DNA of 64,000 nt from the NCBI GenBank assembly GCA_973895155.1, contig OZ316893.1, forward strand, positions 17,422,001 through 17,486,000, written 5' to 3'. Positions 48,421-59,253 of the stretch are shown here, in pieces. Source of the DNA: Marsupella aquatica. Its lineage: Eukaryota; Marchantiophyta. The notes beneath the pieces were generated by a model, which had not been told where the DNA came from, made no database searches, and was given only the letters and a program-made list of their open reading frames with translations. The translations under genes and the position numbers were made by a program. The stretch's first letter is position 1. Each line of letters opens with the position of its first letter.

Positions 48421-48731
48421 GTGAGTCCAAGCAGTGGAGGAGGCGGTGGAGGACTACAGCAATGATAACTCCGGCTATGGGTCGGATCATCATGTTCCAG
48501 GAGTAAGGACCTGTGGCCGATTTATCCCCACGCTTCCAAGAGTAGTTTGAGGGGACCCCACCCAGCAGAGTAGCCCCGAGTCTCCCCCACCAGAGGTTGC
48601 TCCCCCGAGCTTTGACGGCATAAAGCAGACGGCACAAGAATTTCAGGAGCGACTTAGGGAGGAAGAGAAAGCAGCCCTGGCTAGGGAGAAAGATTTACTA
48701 GGAGGAGATTGGTCGGAGGACATCAGGTGGC

Positions 48732-49841
48732 TTGCCGAAAAAAAGAAGCAACCCTCTTGCCACCGTAGAAGAAATCCGCAAGGCGGCTTGGGAACAGAGG
48801 CTGAGGTGGTTGATGCCGATGACTTCTACTTACTCCACCTATGCTAAAGATAGAGCCATGGAGTACGGGGAGATGTGTGGGGACCTGGCGCTCAGCATCT
48901 TTGGGGAGGAGTTGGAGCAGGGACCTTTCTTCCAGAGGGAGAGGTTGGAGAAGCACCGATTAGAAGAAGTGGTGGCTTTGGAGAGAAGCAAGAAGGACGA
49001 GGTCATCCGACGGCTTAGGAAGAAGGAAGCCGAGGTGGAAGTCCTGCAGGCGGCCAAGAAAGCCCAAGATGAGTTGCGGATTAAGCAGCATGAGCTAAAC
49101 ATCATGCAAGGACAATTGGATGCCGCTCAGTCTGGCAATCAGATTATCAAGGATAAACTGACTCAGACCCAAGGAGAGTTGGCCAGCGCGGTCAAGGACA
49201 GGGAAAAGTGGAAGCAGGAGCTGAGGGACGTAGAGGAGGCCCACTTAACCGCCAACAACCGGGCCATGGCGGAGACTCAAAGAAGGGAGAGGGCATTGAA
49301 AGGAGAGCTCAAAGATATCCACGGAGCCCTTGAGCAGAAGGAAGCCAAGTTAGGGAAATCCTATCAAGGGATTATTGCGCTGCAGCAGGAGCTTGCGTCC
49401 CTGACGGCCAGCTTCAAGGCCGACCTGCGTGAAAAGGACGACCAGCTCGACCAGACTTATGCCAAGATGAATAAGATGGAGTCTGAGGTCGTAGCAGAGC
49501 TCGACAAGGAGCTAAGAGCAACCCAGGAGGAGAGGGCTACCTTAAAATTGGAATTGGAAGAAGCCAGAAAGGAGCTGCAGGAGGGACGGAAGGACCTGGA
49601 GGAAGCCCAGGAGGAGTTGGAAGAAACCACCAAGAAGATGGAGAACTTACAGCGGCGGGCCGACAACCAAACGGAGCGGCTGAAGAAACAGGCCACAGTA
49701 TTTAAGTGCTTAGCTTCATTTGGTCCAACTCCAATTGTGGGAACTCCGTTACCAGGAGGGGTACTGGCCGAAAGACAAGTTGAGACACACGCCCCGGTGC
49801 CGGAGGTAGGTAGCAAGGGGAGGGACCAGCTGTCAAAATAG
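48732..49841 (+). pseudogene. coiled-coil transposon protein (369 codons)
   Basis: It opens MPKKRSNPLATVEEIRKAAW, then YAKDRAMEYGEMCGDLALSI. Residues of about 75-330 are a nearly continuous Glu/Lys/Leu heptad region (RLEKHRLEEVVALERSKKDE, LKLELEEARKELQEGRKDLE). The end is Gly/Pro-rich. Another frame carries a similar low-complexity acidic tail (49948-50211). This is probably the C-terminal part of the protein begun near 46827, separated by frameshifts. The function is unknown; a structural role is inferred from the coiled coil. Confidence 0.55.
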
Positions 49842-50229
49842 GGAAGAAGAAGAAGCAAATACCTTCTGGGTCTGGGAGTTATACGGCTTCTCAAGCCGTT
49901 GTGACAGAGAAGATAAACCCGCACCAACCTCCGGCATTGACACGGCGGTGGATCCACCAGTCCTAGGAAGTGGGGATGGCAAGGCCGAGGCCGGGACAAC
50001 CAGTAATGAAGCCGAGGTACCAGGTCCTCCACTAGAACATGCCGGGGAGGCCGTGGCCGATGCTGAGGCCAAAGCCAAGGGTGGACCCAGTCAGGCCGAT
50101 AAAGAGTTGACTCGGTCCGGGGTAGGTAATCTGTCAGAGGATGGACCAACGGCAGTGGCTGCGGAGGAAGCGTTGGGGGCGTCCATTCAGGACCAGCCAC
50201 CGGGGTCGTGACGGTGTAAGGGAGCCGTC

Positions 50230-51429
50230 CCTTTTAGGGAGGGCGGACGTGGAGGTAGGAGGCGTGAGTGGGTAGGGCGGGCGCTGATCTCCAAGTTTAG
50301 ACTAAGGATCAGGACCAGGAGACGGCCCTGACACTTAGATTAGTGGGATTGCGGATCCACGAGTAAGGGCGACACTTGTGCTCCTGCCTCGCTGTACATA
50401 GGTAGATTACAGTTAGGTAGATTATAGATAAGTAGATTAGGCTTACGCTGCAAGGAATCAGGCGGATCCACAACCAGGATAAGTACCTGGGCTGCGGGGA
50501 GTTCAGGGCCTCTTCTTTAACAAGTTTTTAGTTGCACCAGCAGGGCTGGGATCAAGTAGTAAGAGAAGCTCTTGGTTAGTTATACAGTGACCCTTGTGTA
50601 TATTCATGTTTCCTCATGCCTAAGAACTGAATAGAGTTGGCCTCACGGCTTAGTTCGTAGAGCTTGTGTATGGGATGTACTATTTGTATGGCAAGTGCAT
50701 GGTATAACTCAGTCAGAAGGAGTCATTTTGCTATTTGCGTGTCGCATTAACTTGTGTGAAGAGTGCCCACATCATGAAGGGAAGTAGCAAGGGAGTGAGA
50801 GTTGGATGTGTCAAGCTGAGAGAGGTCTTAGCGGCCTAACCAAGCCAATTGGGGATCATTCCGGCGGCGGAATCCAAATATACCTAAAGAAAGCGAGAGG
50901 AAGACAAGGGAAGGCCTAGATTGGGCCGGCTACGTATCTCATGACCCGATGAAGGATCTGTCCAGTATATGTGTGTAAAATGTTAATAGTAGTAGTAGAG
51001 GAAATTAGCAACGTCCCATGCCGCTAAGCCGCGGAAACGGCCTCGCCAAGGATGAAACCTGCGGGAATCGGCTTGTGCGGGGGGGTTTCTTGGGTTTGGG
51101 GAGCCATGGGACGCACCACAAGGATCCACTTTGGTACGAGTTGCGGCCCCAAGGCAAACAGTCAGAGGCACCACCTGGTTTTTCTGTTCGCAGGTTTGGA
51201 TGCAATAGGAGCCGCTCTCAGCGGCATTAGGGTATACCATGCATGACTAGCTGGACGTCCACCTGCATTTTGTACATTTTTGGCAAAAAAAGTTGACACC
51301 ACCCATTTATAGTGGCATTCCCGCCTTCATATGTCTATTTTATGTGTATTCTGTGTGTATATGAACCTAAACCTAAAGCCCACCCAACTAAGGTAGCCAG
51401 AAGGATGTGACATACAAGATTAATGTTTA
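50230..51429. other. 3' untranslated part of the coiled-coil element and CACTA flank; no gene
   Basis: Only short frames occur. A 23-bp block (50867-50889, attccggcggcggaat core) is the one notable feature. CACTA sequence is presumed to resume near 51240. Confidence 0.45.
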
Positions 51430-51848
51430 CCCTAAACGGCACTCCATTCATGTCTCTCCATTCTTGGTACTATTTTCAAACATTCTCGTTAACACCATCT
51501 ATACCAAGCCTCAGACAACTTACTACTCATACGTCTTGGACAGACTCATCATTAACAACATCACAAACAACGAAATACACCCTTAATGTTGTTTTAAATG
51601 ATGTTATATGGTGATTTTCCTGTTCAATCTGCGTCCAGAATAACGACTCTATCTACGATGTTAATATGTAACGTAGTACATTCGGACATAGAGGACGATG
51701 TAAACTGTAACCTTTGTTACTTTGTACAAAACGTGGCCTCATTCACGTCGAGTGTGACACCTTCCCAAACACCTTTCTTTAGCGGCAAGGAGACATTGGG
51801 CTTAACGTCTTCATGTAACACGTAAAGAGTCCTAATAATGTAGTTGTG
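51430..51848. repeat. right subterminal and terminal region of the CACTA
   Basis: It contains ttaatgttgttttaaatgatg, gaataacgactc, ctacgatgttaatatg, taacgtagtac, gaggacgatgtaaac, cattcacgtcgag and gcttaacgtcttc. The terminal, in reverse complement, is CACAACTACATT. It is followed by the duplication aca at 51849-51851. Confidence 0.8.
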
Positions 51849-53188
51849 ACATAACATCTCCCACAATAATGCAGATCTTGGATCATGAAATACATGTCCA
51901 ATTCCAGCCCGAGATTGACCCTGACATGGCCAACCCGCAATCACCAAATCAATGGGGCCAACACGATCCAAATGATTTTCCCCCAATAATGAAATATCAG
52001 CAGGCAATGCATGCTGATAACCATGAACGACATCCACTGGCAACAACTATGGATAACGTTCCACCAACATTGCTACATGACATAGTGAGATCCTCAGTGT
52101 TATCTCATCATTTTCCATGTACAAGCAACGACGCATGGGAATTCTTGCTTGAAGAACAACAGCCAATCCAGTGCTAATCCCACCAAATAGATCCAACAAA
52201 CAAATACCCTCCTTTGGATACTGCCACGCAATAGGAGCGGTATCCAATGGTGAAAGGGTCACTGGTCCATCTGCAAAAGACTGTTGTGCTCTTGACTTTG
52301 GTGTGAAAGCATGACGCTAGGCATCATGTATCAATTGGGCCACATTTTGTTGCAAGGCCTCTCCAGTACCCCATACTGGTGCCACAATAGTATCAATAGG
52401 TAATACACCCATCGTGTGTTCCTCACGTGGCTCCTCCATTGCCGGAACATCTGTTGGATGTGCGTTACCTTCAATCAAATCATTAGATCTAGTAATCAAA
52501 CTACTAAATGTTGCCAAAGACAATGGTGCAAATTTAGGACCACCCATAGGTCCACTAAATCGCACTGGCAATCGGCTCAATCAAGCATCTCTAGATTGCC
52601 AATTGGGTCGATACGACACCAACTCATCCCAAAAATCAAGAACAAATCCCATAGGATAAAGTACTGTACATCCCACTAACACATCATATGACTTAGGCTT
52701 AGTCAAAATAGCTTGAGCTTGGATCCGTGAGTTATCCTTTGGATGATCCCCTTGAATCCTAAGTTCAAGTGCTTGTCTGGTGATATGTTGTTTGGGTGTA
52801 GGTCCTCCCAATGAAGTCTGAAAGGGAAAGGGACACTCCTCAAAATTATCTGGACGTAATCCCAATCCTTGTATTGCAGACTTACCCAACATCAAGGGTT
52901 GAGCACCAGTATCTAGTAACACTCGTTCTGACTGGTATATTGCTCCAAAAGGCCCAACTAATCAAAAGATATCACTCCAATTATCCCATGATACCACACT
53001 AGGTTTAAACCTAGTTCTCTCAAAGGCAAGGCGTGTTTGTAACTCCATCAACCTCGCTGCTACTGCTTGCCATGTTTCACCACTAGCAATAGGTGGAATC
53101 AACTCCACAACTTCAGAATTTATGCACTATCTCTGCATGAGAAGCAACAACTGGAGTGTCTTCACATAATGTGGCCGCCAATCTGAAC
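51849..53188 (-). pseudogene. gypsy element A: gag remnant, protease and DNMT N-terminal half in one frame
   Basis: The sense frame begins near 53100 with ETWQAVAARLMELQTRLAFE, a gag-end remnant. The aspartic protease follows with VLLDTGAQPLMLGKSAIQG (52925-52870). After a linker it reads CLLDLFGGISTGLAVVL (52202-52150), motif I of C5-cytosine methyltransferases. MENDEI follows as a motif II-like site. LVIAGWPCQGQSRAGIG (about 51944-51894) is motif IV, with its catalytic Cys, and DPRSALLWEM ends the fragment. Protease and DNMT share one frame with three stops (about 52581, 52317 and 52047). The DNMT continues at 22417 after the CACTA. Fusion of protease and DNMT is therefore seen directly. 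Activity is lost in this copy. Confidence 0.85.
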
Positions 53189-53784
53189 TATCGTGCGCAT
53201 ACACATCGCTACACAACATACATCGCTTGTCACATACATCCAAACATAGTCACACTGTCACATCACAAACATGAGAGAATGGAATACAAGTGGAACTCAT
53301 GTCCACACATGTCCAAAACCCACAATAATCTCAATAGAATCAAACCTCGATCGATGCCAAAATGCACTCAATCCTGTCCGATCCGATCACACACATATGT
53401 TGAGCCAACGCACCTTGCACTCAAGGAATCCACGCTACATAGAGAGAGCTCTTACCCACCATAGCTACCACTTGAGCTCTCCTCTCCAAGGCTCAACATC
53501 AAAAGATAACCTTTTGATGCCTCACAAGAGAGCACTACCCTCTTACATAAACCTAACAAAACCTTATTGGCTCATATAGCACACATACTAAACATATGGA
53601 TCTAGATAGTACAATACACTCTAACACTACCTAGAATGGTGTGATAGCTGTCGTGCGCATACACATCGCTACGCAACATACATTGCTTGTCTCATACATC
53701 CAAACATAGTCACACTGCCACATCACAAACACGAGAGAATGGAGTACAAGTGGAACTCATGTCCACACATGTCCAAAACCCACA
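53189..53784 (-). repeat. LTR shared by gypsy elements A and B (596 bp)
   Basis: Sense start TGTGGGTTTTGGACATG at 53784 follows the purine tract of B (ctaggggggtgat). The end is ACGATA at 53189, against ACGACA at 14718. ~140-145-bp blocks at each end (53640-53784 and about 53189-53324) repeat directly around a 315-bp middle. It serves as the 3' LTR of B and the 5' LTR of A, so A and B are a tandem pair sharing one LTR. Confidence 0.75.
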
Positions 53785-53962
53785 ATCACCCCCCTAGCTG
53801 GAAGTAAGGTCCCCTAACTCTAGCTAGCCATGAGTTCTACAAGGGTGATATACACCTTTTCAGGTGTGAAAATCAGGAGGCCAGGTGCAAGTGAGCCCCA
53901 TCGATCACCTACTTGCAATCCATATCTTCCAAGAGAACACAACTCATAACTAGTTGGCTTCA

Positions 53963-55248
53963 CCGACACTAAGGACACAACCATGATCCACTAAGAATCA
54001 TCTGGAATGGTGGTGTCAAACACGACATGTGTCATCCTCTAGAACACTTATCACAAATCGATATAGTAGCTGCTCCCTGAGCAAATCCACACAACATACA
54101 CTTCAAACCAACATGAACATGTGCTAAGTTGAGATTCACTGTACCATCAATGTTTGGAAGATGACATGGTGCACAGTTGCGCACATGAGCCTTCCAAACC
54201 ATACCATCATGTCCTCCAACATTAGAACACCAGAAGGCAACACTTCACGCAAACGTAAAATGGTCCAACCTGCGGTCACATCAAGTGTAGTGGGTGTTGT
54301 CTGCTGCAAATGAATATAATCACCATGATGAAATCACCAAATCCTGGCATGATAACCTCCTCCACAAATAGTGGCATACCACACACTTAGCTATCAGTCA
54401 TTGGACATGAGTGTGCATACCACGCCACCAATATTGTGTCTGCAACAAGCTGTAAGTGCGCTTCACACCAAAGTGACCCAACTCCTCATGCGCATGTCGC
54501 ACCAAATGTACTTGTTGTGATGGTTTTGGTACCACCAATACCTTACCATCACGTAGTACTCTCAAAAGATGGTTTCCTTCCCATCAAAACCTCTTGGCTC
54601 TTTGCAAAACCCTGTCACGCTCCTTGGCATCAACACTACCACCAATAGAACCAATGCGCAGGTATTCCAATACTCTCTCATCGTTGTGAATATCCTGTTG
54701 TCCAACCACAACCTCACCAACATCCATATCTGTAGACTCATCATCTACTTCATCCAATAAAGTAGAGTCCACAGATCCACTGCATGCTGGAACCCAACAA
54801 AGGATGACAAATGCATGTCATCCTGGCACCATCTCCTTATCTGACTCATCATGCCATCTGGCTCTAGTCTCATCCTCTTGACTGGGACATGGATTGCAGC
54901 TCAATCCATCTACATCCAAGTTCACCTTTCTAGGCCTATGCACATCCTGGAAATCATACTCTTGTAACAACAATGCCCATTGTGCAAGCTTTCCTGTAAG
55001 CTTGTCAGACTCCATTAACCACTTGAGAGGCTGATGATCAATGATCAAGGTGAAGGGGTTACCAAACAAGTAGCAACAAAAATGTGCCATAGCCCATACT
55101 GCTGCCAAACACTCTCCCTCATAAAAGCTATACTTAGCCTCTGTTGCATTGTTTGATCTACTAGCTTATACCACAACAAACTCATTCCCCTCATCATCCT
55201 TTTGAGTCAGCACTGCTCCAAGTCCTACTCCACTCCAATAAGTGTGTA
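53963..55248 (-). pseudogene. element B: RNase H remainder, integrase zinc finger, integrase C-terminus and PHD finger
   Basis: RNase H resumes at 55248 with WSGVGLGAVLTQKDDEGNEF-like residues and SFYEGECLAAVWAMAHF. The integrase HHCC finger includes VRHAHEELGHFGVKRTYSLL and CRHN-type residues (about 54560-54390). Sequence then jumps at about 54378 to the integrase C-terminus, so the catalytic core is deleted. HVRNCAPCHLPNIDGTV precedes the PHD finger at 54100-53963. The PHD finger carries a TGA where Trp is expected (54032-54034), the same as in A, and a second stop (CP-stop-C). Confidence 0.8.
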
Positions 55249-58200
55249 TGTCACGTCGTCGGCTTCAGCCTTAACTCAGACTTCAGCTTAGACGGGCACA
55301 TCCCTCGTAAATCTGAGGGTTCGGGCAGGAAGGGAAGCACGTAATGCACCTTATTCTCGTAAACTAGCGCTAAGTGCGCATACTGCTAAATACGGACACC
55401 TCCTAGGTATGGTTTGTGTTCCGCCGCCGGAATGTACCTTAGTCGATAGCAAGATCGACCCCGGCTTAAGGGCTTCTAAGCCTTCGTGCTGTCCGCCTTC
55501 GATCTGGATTCGATGATACAGGTCCTCAACCCGTGCTCACAACCACTTACCCGTAGGAGCTGCACCCTGTGCACGTCTCGGGTAGTGCGTTCGGCCTGGC
55601 CCTGCCACCCATATACGAGAAACCCACACACATACACGCGCACATGCATACAATCTCGATTTACACGAAGGAAAATGATGGGAAAGGATTTTACTACAAA
55701 GGGAACATATGCGTACACTTAGTTGACCCGACAGCCCCAGAATGAACAGGTTCAAGGCCGAGGGTGCACACTACAATGGAGCCCGGCTCCGCACTCACCC
55801 GGCGAGCTTAGTCCTACCCCCCCCTTTGTACTCTTTCATTCCCAGAGGTCGGGACTCCCCACATATACCGCGGACGTCCAACTCTGAAACTAAAACCCCC
55901 CCTTGACTCTACCGAGGGGTGCACTAAATACTAAGGGCCGAGGGACGGGGTGTCCTCTCGCCGAAGATTCGCTGACTAAGGTCCTAACTAAGCTGACAGT
56001 CAGGCCGGAAAACGGCTGTGTCTTATTAGAAGATCCTAGATACGCAGGCTGGACAACATGGCGCGCTGCTGTACCTAAGGCAGGTGCCTGTCCCAAGAGC
56101 CTGACTAAGCCAGTCCTAATCCTAATCTATTCCTACTCCGCTGCTAATGCCTGGCACGCTTGCCAGAGCCGCCCGAATGGGAGCGGCCATCCGGCTGCCT
56201 TCGAAGCCTGTCATTGTCCACCTTGAGGAGCTGGACCTGGTCCAGCAGAGATTCGTTCTCTCGCCTCACCGTGTCCGTCTCCTCTGCTGCCTCCTGACAT
56301 GCCTCCTCCAGCTGCTGGACGTCGCTCGTCAGTTTACCCGCCAGCTGGTCCTGCTTCTCGGCCTCGGTTTGGAGCCGCGCCACCTCGGCCTGTAGCGTGG
56401 CTATCTCCGCCGTGTCCCACTGGGCCTGTTCCTCGGCCTCCTCCAGGTCTTTCTGCCAGGTGACAGTTTGATTCTTCAAACTGTCAATCTGCTTCCGGAG
56501 TCGTGTAATCTCGGCCTCGTTCCCAGCTTTGGCCTGTTCGGCTAGGGCGGTAAGAGCGTGCGCCTTTGCTAACAACTCATCGGCGGCTGCAACCTTGGGT
56601 CGTAGTTGCAGAAGCTCAGCCTCTTGAGCCGCAACTTCATTCTTTAGGTACACGGACTCCACCCGGTATCGCTCTATCCTCTGAAGGGCCTCTGATTGGG
56701 CCCGACCTGCCTTTACTACGGCAACCAACTCCTAATTGAAGAAACAGGCTACCTTCCAGGCCATGAACTCCCCGGCATCCCGGGCAATTTGATGAGAGAA
56801 ATCTCCCAGAAGCCCGTTCAGAAATGTACCCGGTACGAAGAGTTTCGGGTGGTCCAGGTTGTGCCTCTCCGGAGTTGGGCACGGGCAGACGTCAACACGC
56901 GCGGGGGCCGGGGCAGTGACATCCAGCCCTAGGGACGTAACGTTGGAAGGGGCTGGAGTGTCCTCCTACAGCAATGTCCGGTTCTCCGGAATAGCCACCG
57001 GTGGGTCTTTGGGAGACCCGGGCTCGGGTAAGACTTCCGCCGTACCGACTTCTATACTTAGCCCGGCTTGTTGGGTCGCATCAACGGTTGCGACAACCGA
57101 CCCATCCGGTACCTCCTCGGTTACGACTACAGCTACTTGTGGAGGTGGGGTGGGTGAAGCTGGCGTGTCCGCTGGACTTCGGGCCTCGGGTTGGGGCCGT
57201 CTCTCCAAGGCCGGGAAAACCCACCTAGCTGGGACCAGCTTTGTAACGTTGACACGGGGAAGGGTTCATCGATCAAACCGAGCGTACCACTCAAGAATGA
57301 TCTCAATGTGGCTAGCAAAATATGCCTTCCCGCCAATGTACAGCGTCTTCCTTCGCCGCTCCATCTCTTCATGGAATTTCTTAGCGAAGTACGACGCCCA
57401 CTTCCTAGGTCGATAGTTCTCGACCTGGATAACCTGGGCGGCGGAGATCTCCCCCCGGGGTTCCATCATGTGGAGGGCGTACCTCTGGAACTCTAGTCGC
57501 TCAGCTATCTCGGGGATGAGGCAGGTCCTCATCACGAACCCGTTGTCCACTGCTCCCTCTGAGGGAAAACTTGAAGATTGGTACTTGGCTCCCTTGCCCC
57601 CGGGAGCCCGTGATTCGACTCGATGGTCACCTTCGGGTAACCTGAAGATCATCCTGAGCCGTTCTTCTGTGAGGGACATACTCCTTCCCCGTAGCTGAGT
57701 ATGTTGATGCGCGTCGTCATAATTCCTGACGAACTCCGTCATGTCCTCCCCGTAGTACCTACAAGTGTTCCAGGGGAGGGAGGCGAGGTGCTTGAATCCC
57801 TGAGTCTTCAGGTACACCGCATGCTTGGGATGGAGGATGTTTTTGTGAATGTTTTCCCCCATGCGGTGCATCGTCACCCTGGCTACAGCTACCGTGGCCA
57901 ACGGTAACCCGGATGCAGTGGCGGATTCCTTCCTCTTCTTCCTCTGTGACTGGCTTGGGGAAGGTGACACTTCCCCATCCTCCCGATCGGGCCTGGGTAG
58001 TGCCACTGCCGTTAGTAACGGGCCCGGGGCGGCCACGGTCACCATGTTGTTTGCCGGGGCCGCTCCTGGGGTCAGGGCAGGGGGTGGGGACGATATAGTG
58101 TCGGCCCCCTGAGCGCTTGTTCCTCTGGGCCGCCTGGTCAAGGGTGGGGTAGCCTCGTCGTCATTGCTAAGATCCGCAGCGTTGATGACAGAGCGTACTT

Positions 58201-59253
58201 GTGCTGGTTGGGCGATCGGTGGTGGGGTTTGGCTAGGCTGCGGCTGAGGTTGAGCCTGAGGTTGAGCCTGAGGTTGCATGGGTACGGGTACGGGTACGGG
58301 TTCGACTGAGTTGGTCATGTTGGTTGATGGCCGAGTTCCCATGAAGCTCTGTAGGTGCTGGTAGAAGTTCTCCGAAGTGAGTGCAAACGACCTTGTCAAA
58401 CGGGTAGTGCTGGACTCACTGTTGATGATAGCCCGAACCTGAGCAGGGATGTGGTCAAAGTGATGTCGTTGCAAGTCGATTGTACCCGGGATATTGAAGA
58501 CCTCGTCCGGAAGCCGAAGCAATGCTTCCCAGAAACCGATATATTTGTCTCCGTTGAAGAAGTACCCAGATACCTCTGCTGGTCGGTAAAGCTCGCTCTG
58601 AGACGGGTAGTCAAAGTTAAGGATGTAGAGGTGTTGTCCTGCTAGGCGGATGGCTCTCTCGTACTCGCGTTCGATTTCGTATCGGTGCGGGTTGGCGTGT
58701 TTCAATGAGTCGGCCAAGTGCCTTCCGATAGATAGGAACTGCGTCCAGAATCGAATCACCGAGCTGGAGAGGATCGTGTGCGACATTCAGAGGAGATAGT
58801 AGTGGCGACTTTAGAGCGAACGAGAGAGTTGGGGTCAAAGTTGGCGCGTGGACTGATGGACTGGTGCACTACAAAGGGTTGGCTCCCCTTTTATACCTTG
58901 AGGGCTTGTCGATCCCCCGACGTCTCCTCGACGCCATAGGCTGAACCGCTCACGCTTGTGGTGTACCGGCCACTCCGCCGGTCTGAGTCAGCGCGTGTCA
59001 GTGGCCGCTTCCTTAAGTTCGTTATACGGACCCGAGGGAGGGGCCCCTCCACGCTCGTAACCCGGGTGTGCAAATAGCGATCCGCCGCCAGTCCAAACCT
59101 GAATTCCCCCTTATTGCCTAATGATGTCCTACCCATAATGATTACCTAAATACTGTCGTTATGCTAATAATAGCGGCCTAAGACACTCCTAACGCACGTG
59201 CTAAGCACAGTTAGACCGAATCACTCATTAACCGCCGTACCGGCGGCGTCACA
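55249..59253 (-). mobile_element. complete 4,005-bp member of the 4-kb TGT...ACA family, nested in element B
   Basis: A 5-bp duplication gtgta (55244-55248 and 59254-59258) flanks it. Ends are TGTCACGTCGTCGG (55249) and, in reverse complement, TGTGACGCCGCCGG (59253), an imperfect 14-bp inverted repeat with no LTRs. Removing it plus one duplication (4,010 bp) joins the RNase H of element B in frame. A minus-strand TATA box (ccttttatacc at about 58892) precedes the ORF start at 58786. The conserved 3' block is at 55404-55434. Confidence 0.9.
56144..58786 (-). pseudogene. 880-codon protein of the 4-kb family, best-preserved copy
   Basis: The start is MSHTILSSSVIRFWTQFLSI. One frame runs all the way to GGSGKRARH at 56144 and is broken by only three stops (about 57263, 56964 and 56730), each explicable as C-to-T. 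Residues 1-140 are a conserved block (YPSQSELYRP, IDLQRHHFDHIPAQ). About 170-285 is Pro/Gln-rich. About 310-507 is the most conserved core (MHRMGENIHKNILHPKHA, SLTEERLRMIFRLPEG, PGGKGAKYQSSSF, YRPRKWASYFAKKFHEEMER). About 690-860 is a coiled coil. There is no DDE, RT or zinc-finger motif. It may be a capsid-like or accessory protein of a non-autonomous element; I do not recognise the family. Confidence 0.8.

Larger units (their letters stand above)
46501..51240 (+). mobile_element. unclassified element encoding coiled-coil proteins, nested in the CACTA
   Basis: After the CACTA gene ends, unrelated sequence begins around TGTACCCTAG (46501). It ends around TAGGGTATA (51236), a possible short inverted repeat, but no clear target duplication was found. 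Several accessory-type ORFs lie on the plus strand. The 3' untranslated part (50230-51240) has no gene but holds a 23-bp block at 50867-50889 shared with the 3' ends of the 4-kb family. It is likely a gypsy-related non-autonomous element; limits are approximate. Confidence 0.5.
22418..51848. mobile_element. CACTA (EnSpm) DNA transposon, 29.4 kb including nested elements
   Basis: The left end CACTACTAGATT and the right end, read in reverse complement as CACAACTACATT, match at 10 of 12 positions. They are flanked by the 3-bp duplication aca (22415-22417 and 51849-51851). Subterminal regions at both ends are rich in (t)aacgtcgt-like words. Its own genes are a TNP2-type transposase on the minus strand (29.3-35.6 kb) and a second gene on the plus strand (44.3-46.5 kb). 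The host element's DNMT reads across the insertion in frame once it is removed. Nested inside are copia copy 2, two MITEs, elements D, E and F, and a coiled-coil element. Confidence 0.85.
14718..53784 (-). mobile_element. Ty3/gypsy element A with embedded DNA methyltransferase and PHD finger, split by nested insertions
   Basis: On the minus strand the order is 5' LTR (53784-53189), protease, DNMT motifs I and IV, then the nested CACTA (22418-51848). It continues with DNMT motifs VI and VIII, a further nested insertion (about 18421-22034), linker, RT, RNase H, integrase C-terminus, PHD finger, purine tract and 3' LTR (15300-14718). Removing the CACTA and one copy of its aca duplication joins the DNMT halves in frame. 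Only about 270 bp separates the 5' LTR from the protease, so most of gag is missing. The integrase catalytic core is deleted at about 16118. The element cannot be autonomous now. Confidence 0.85.

Noticed and set aside
52317-52922. Host DNA methyltransferase gene
   Set aside because: It shares a reading frame with a retroviral-type protease and is flanked by LTR sequence; element B repeats the arrangement with RT.
55249-59253. Ordinary LTR retrotransposon with two LTRs
   Set aside because: The two ends share only about 14 bp in inverted orientation; I found no direct repeat of the 5' leader near the 3' end.
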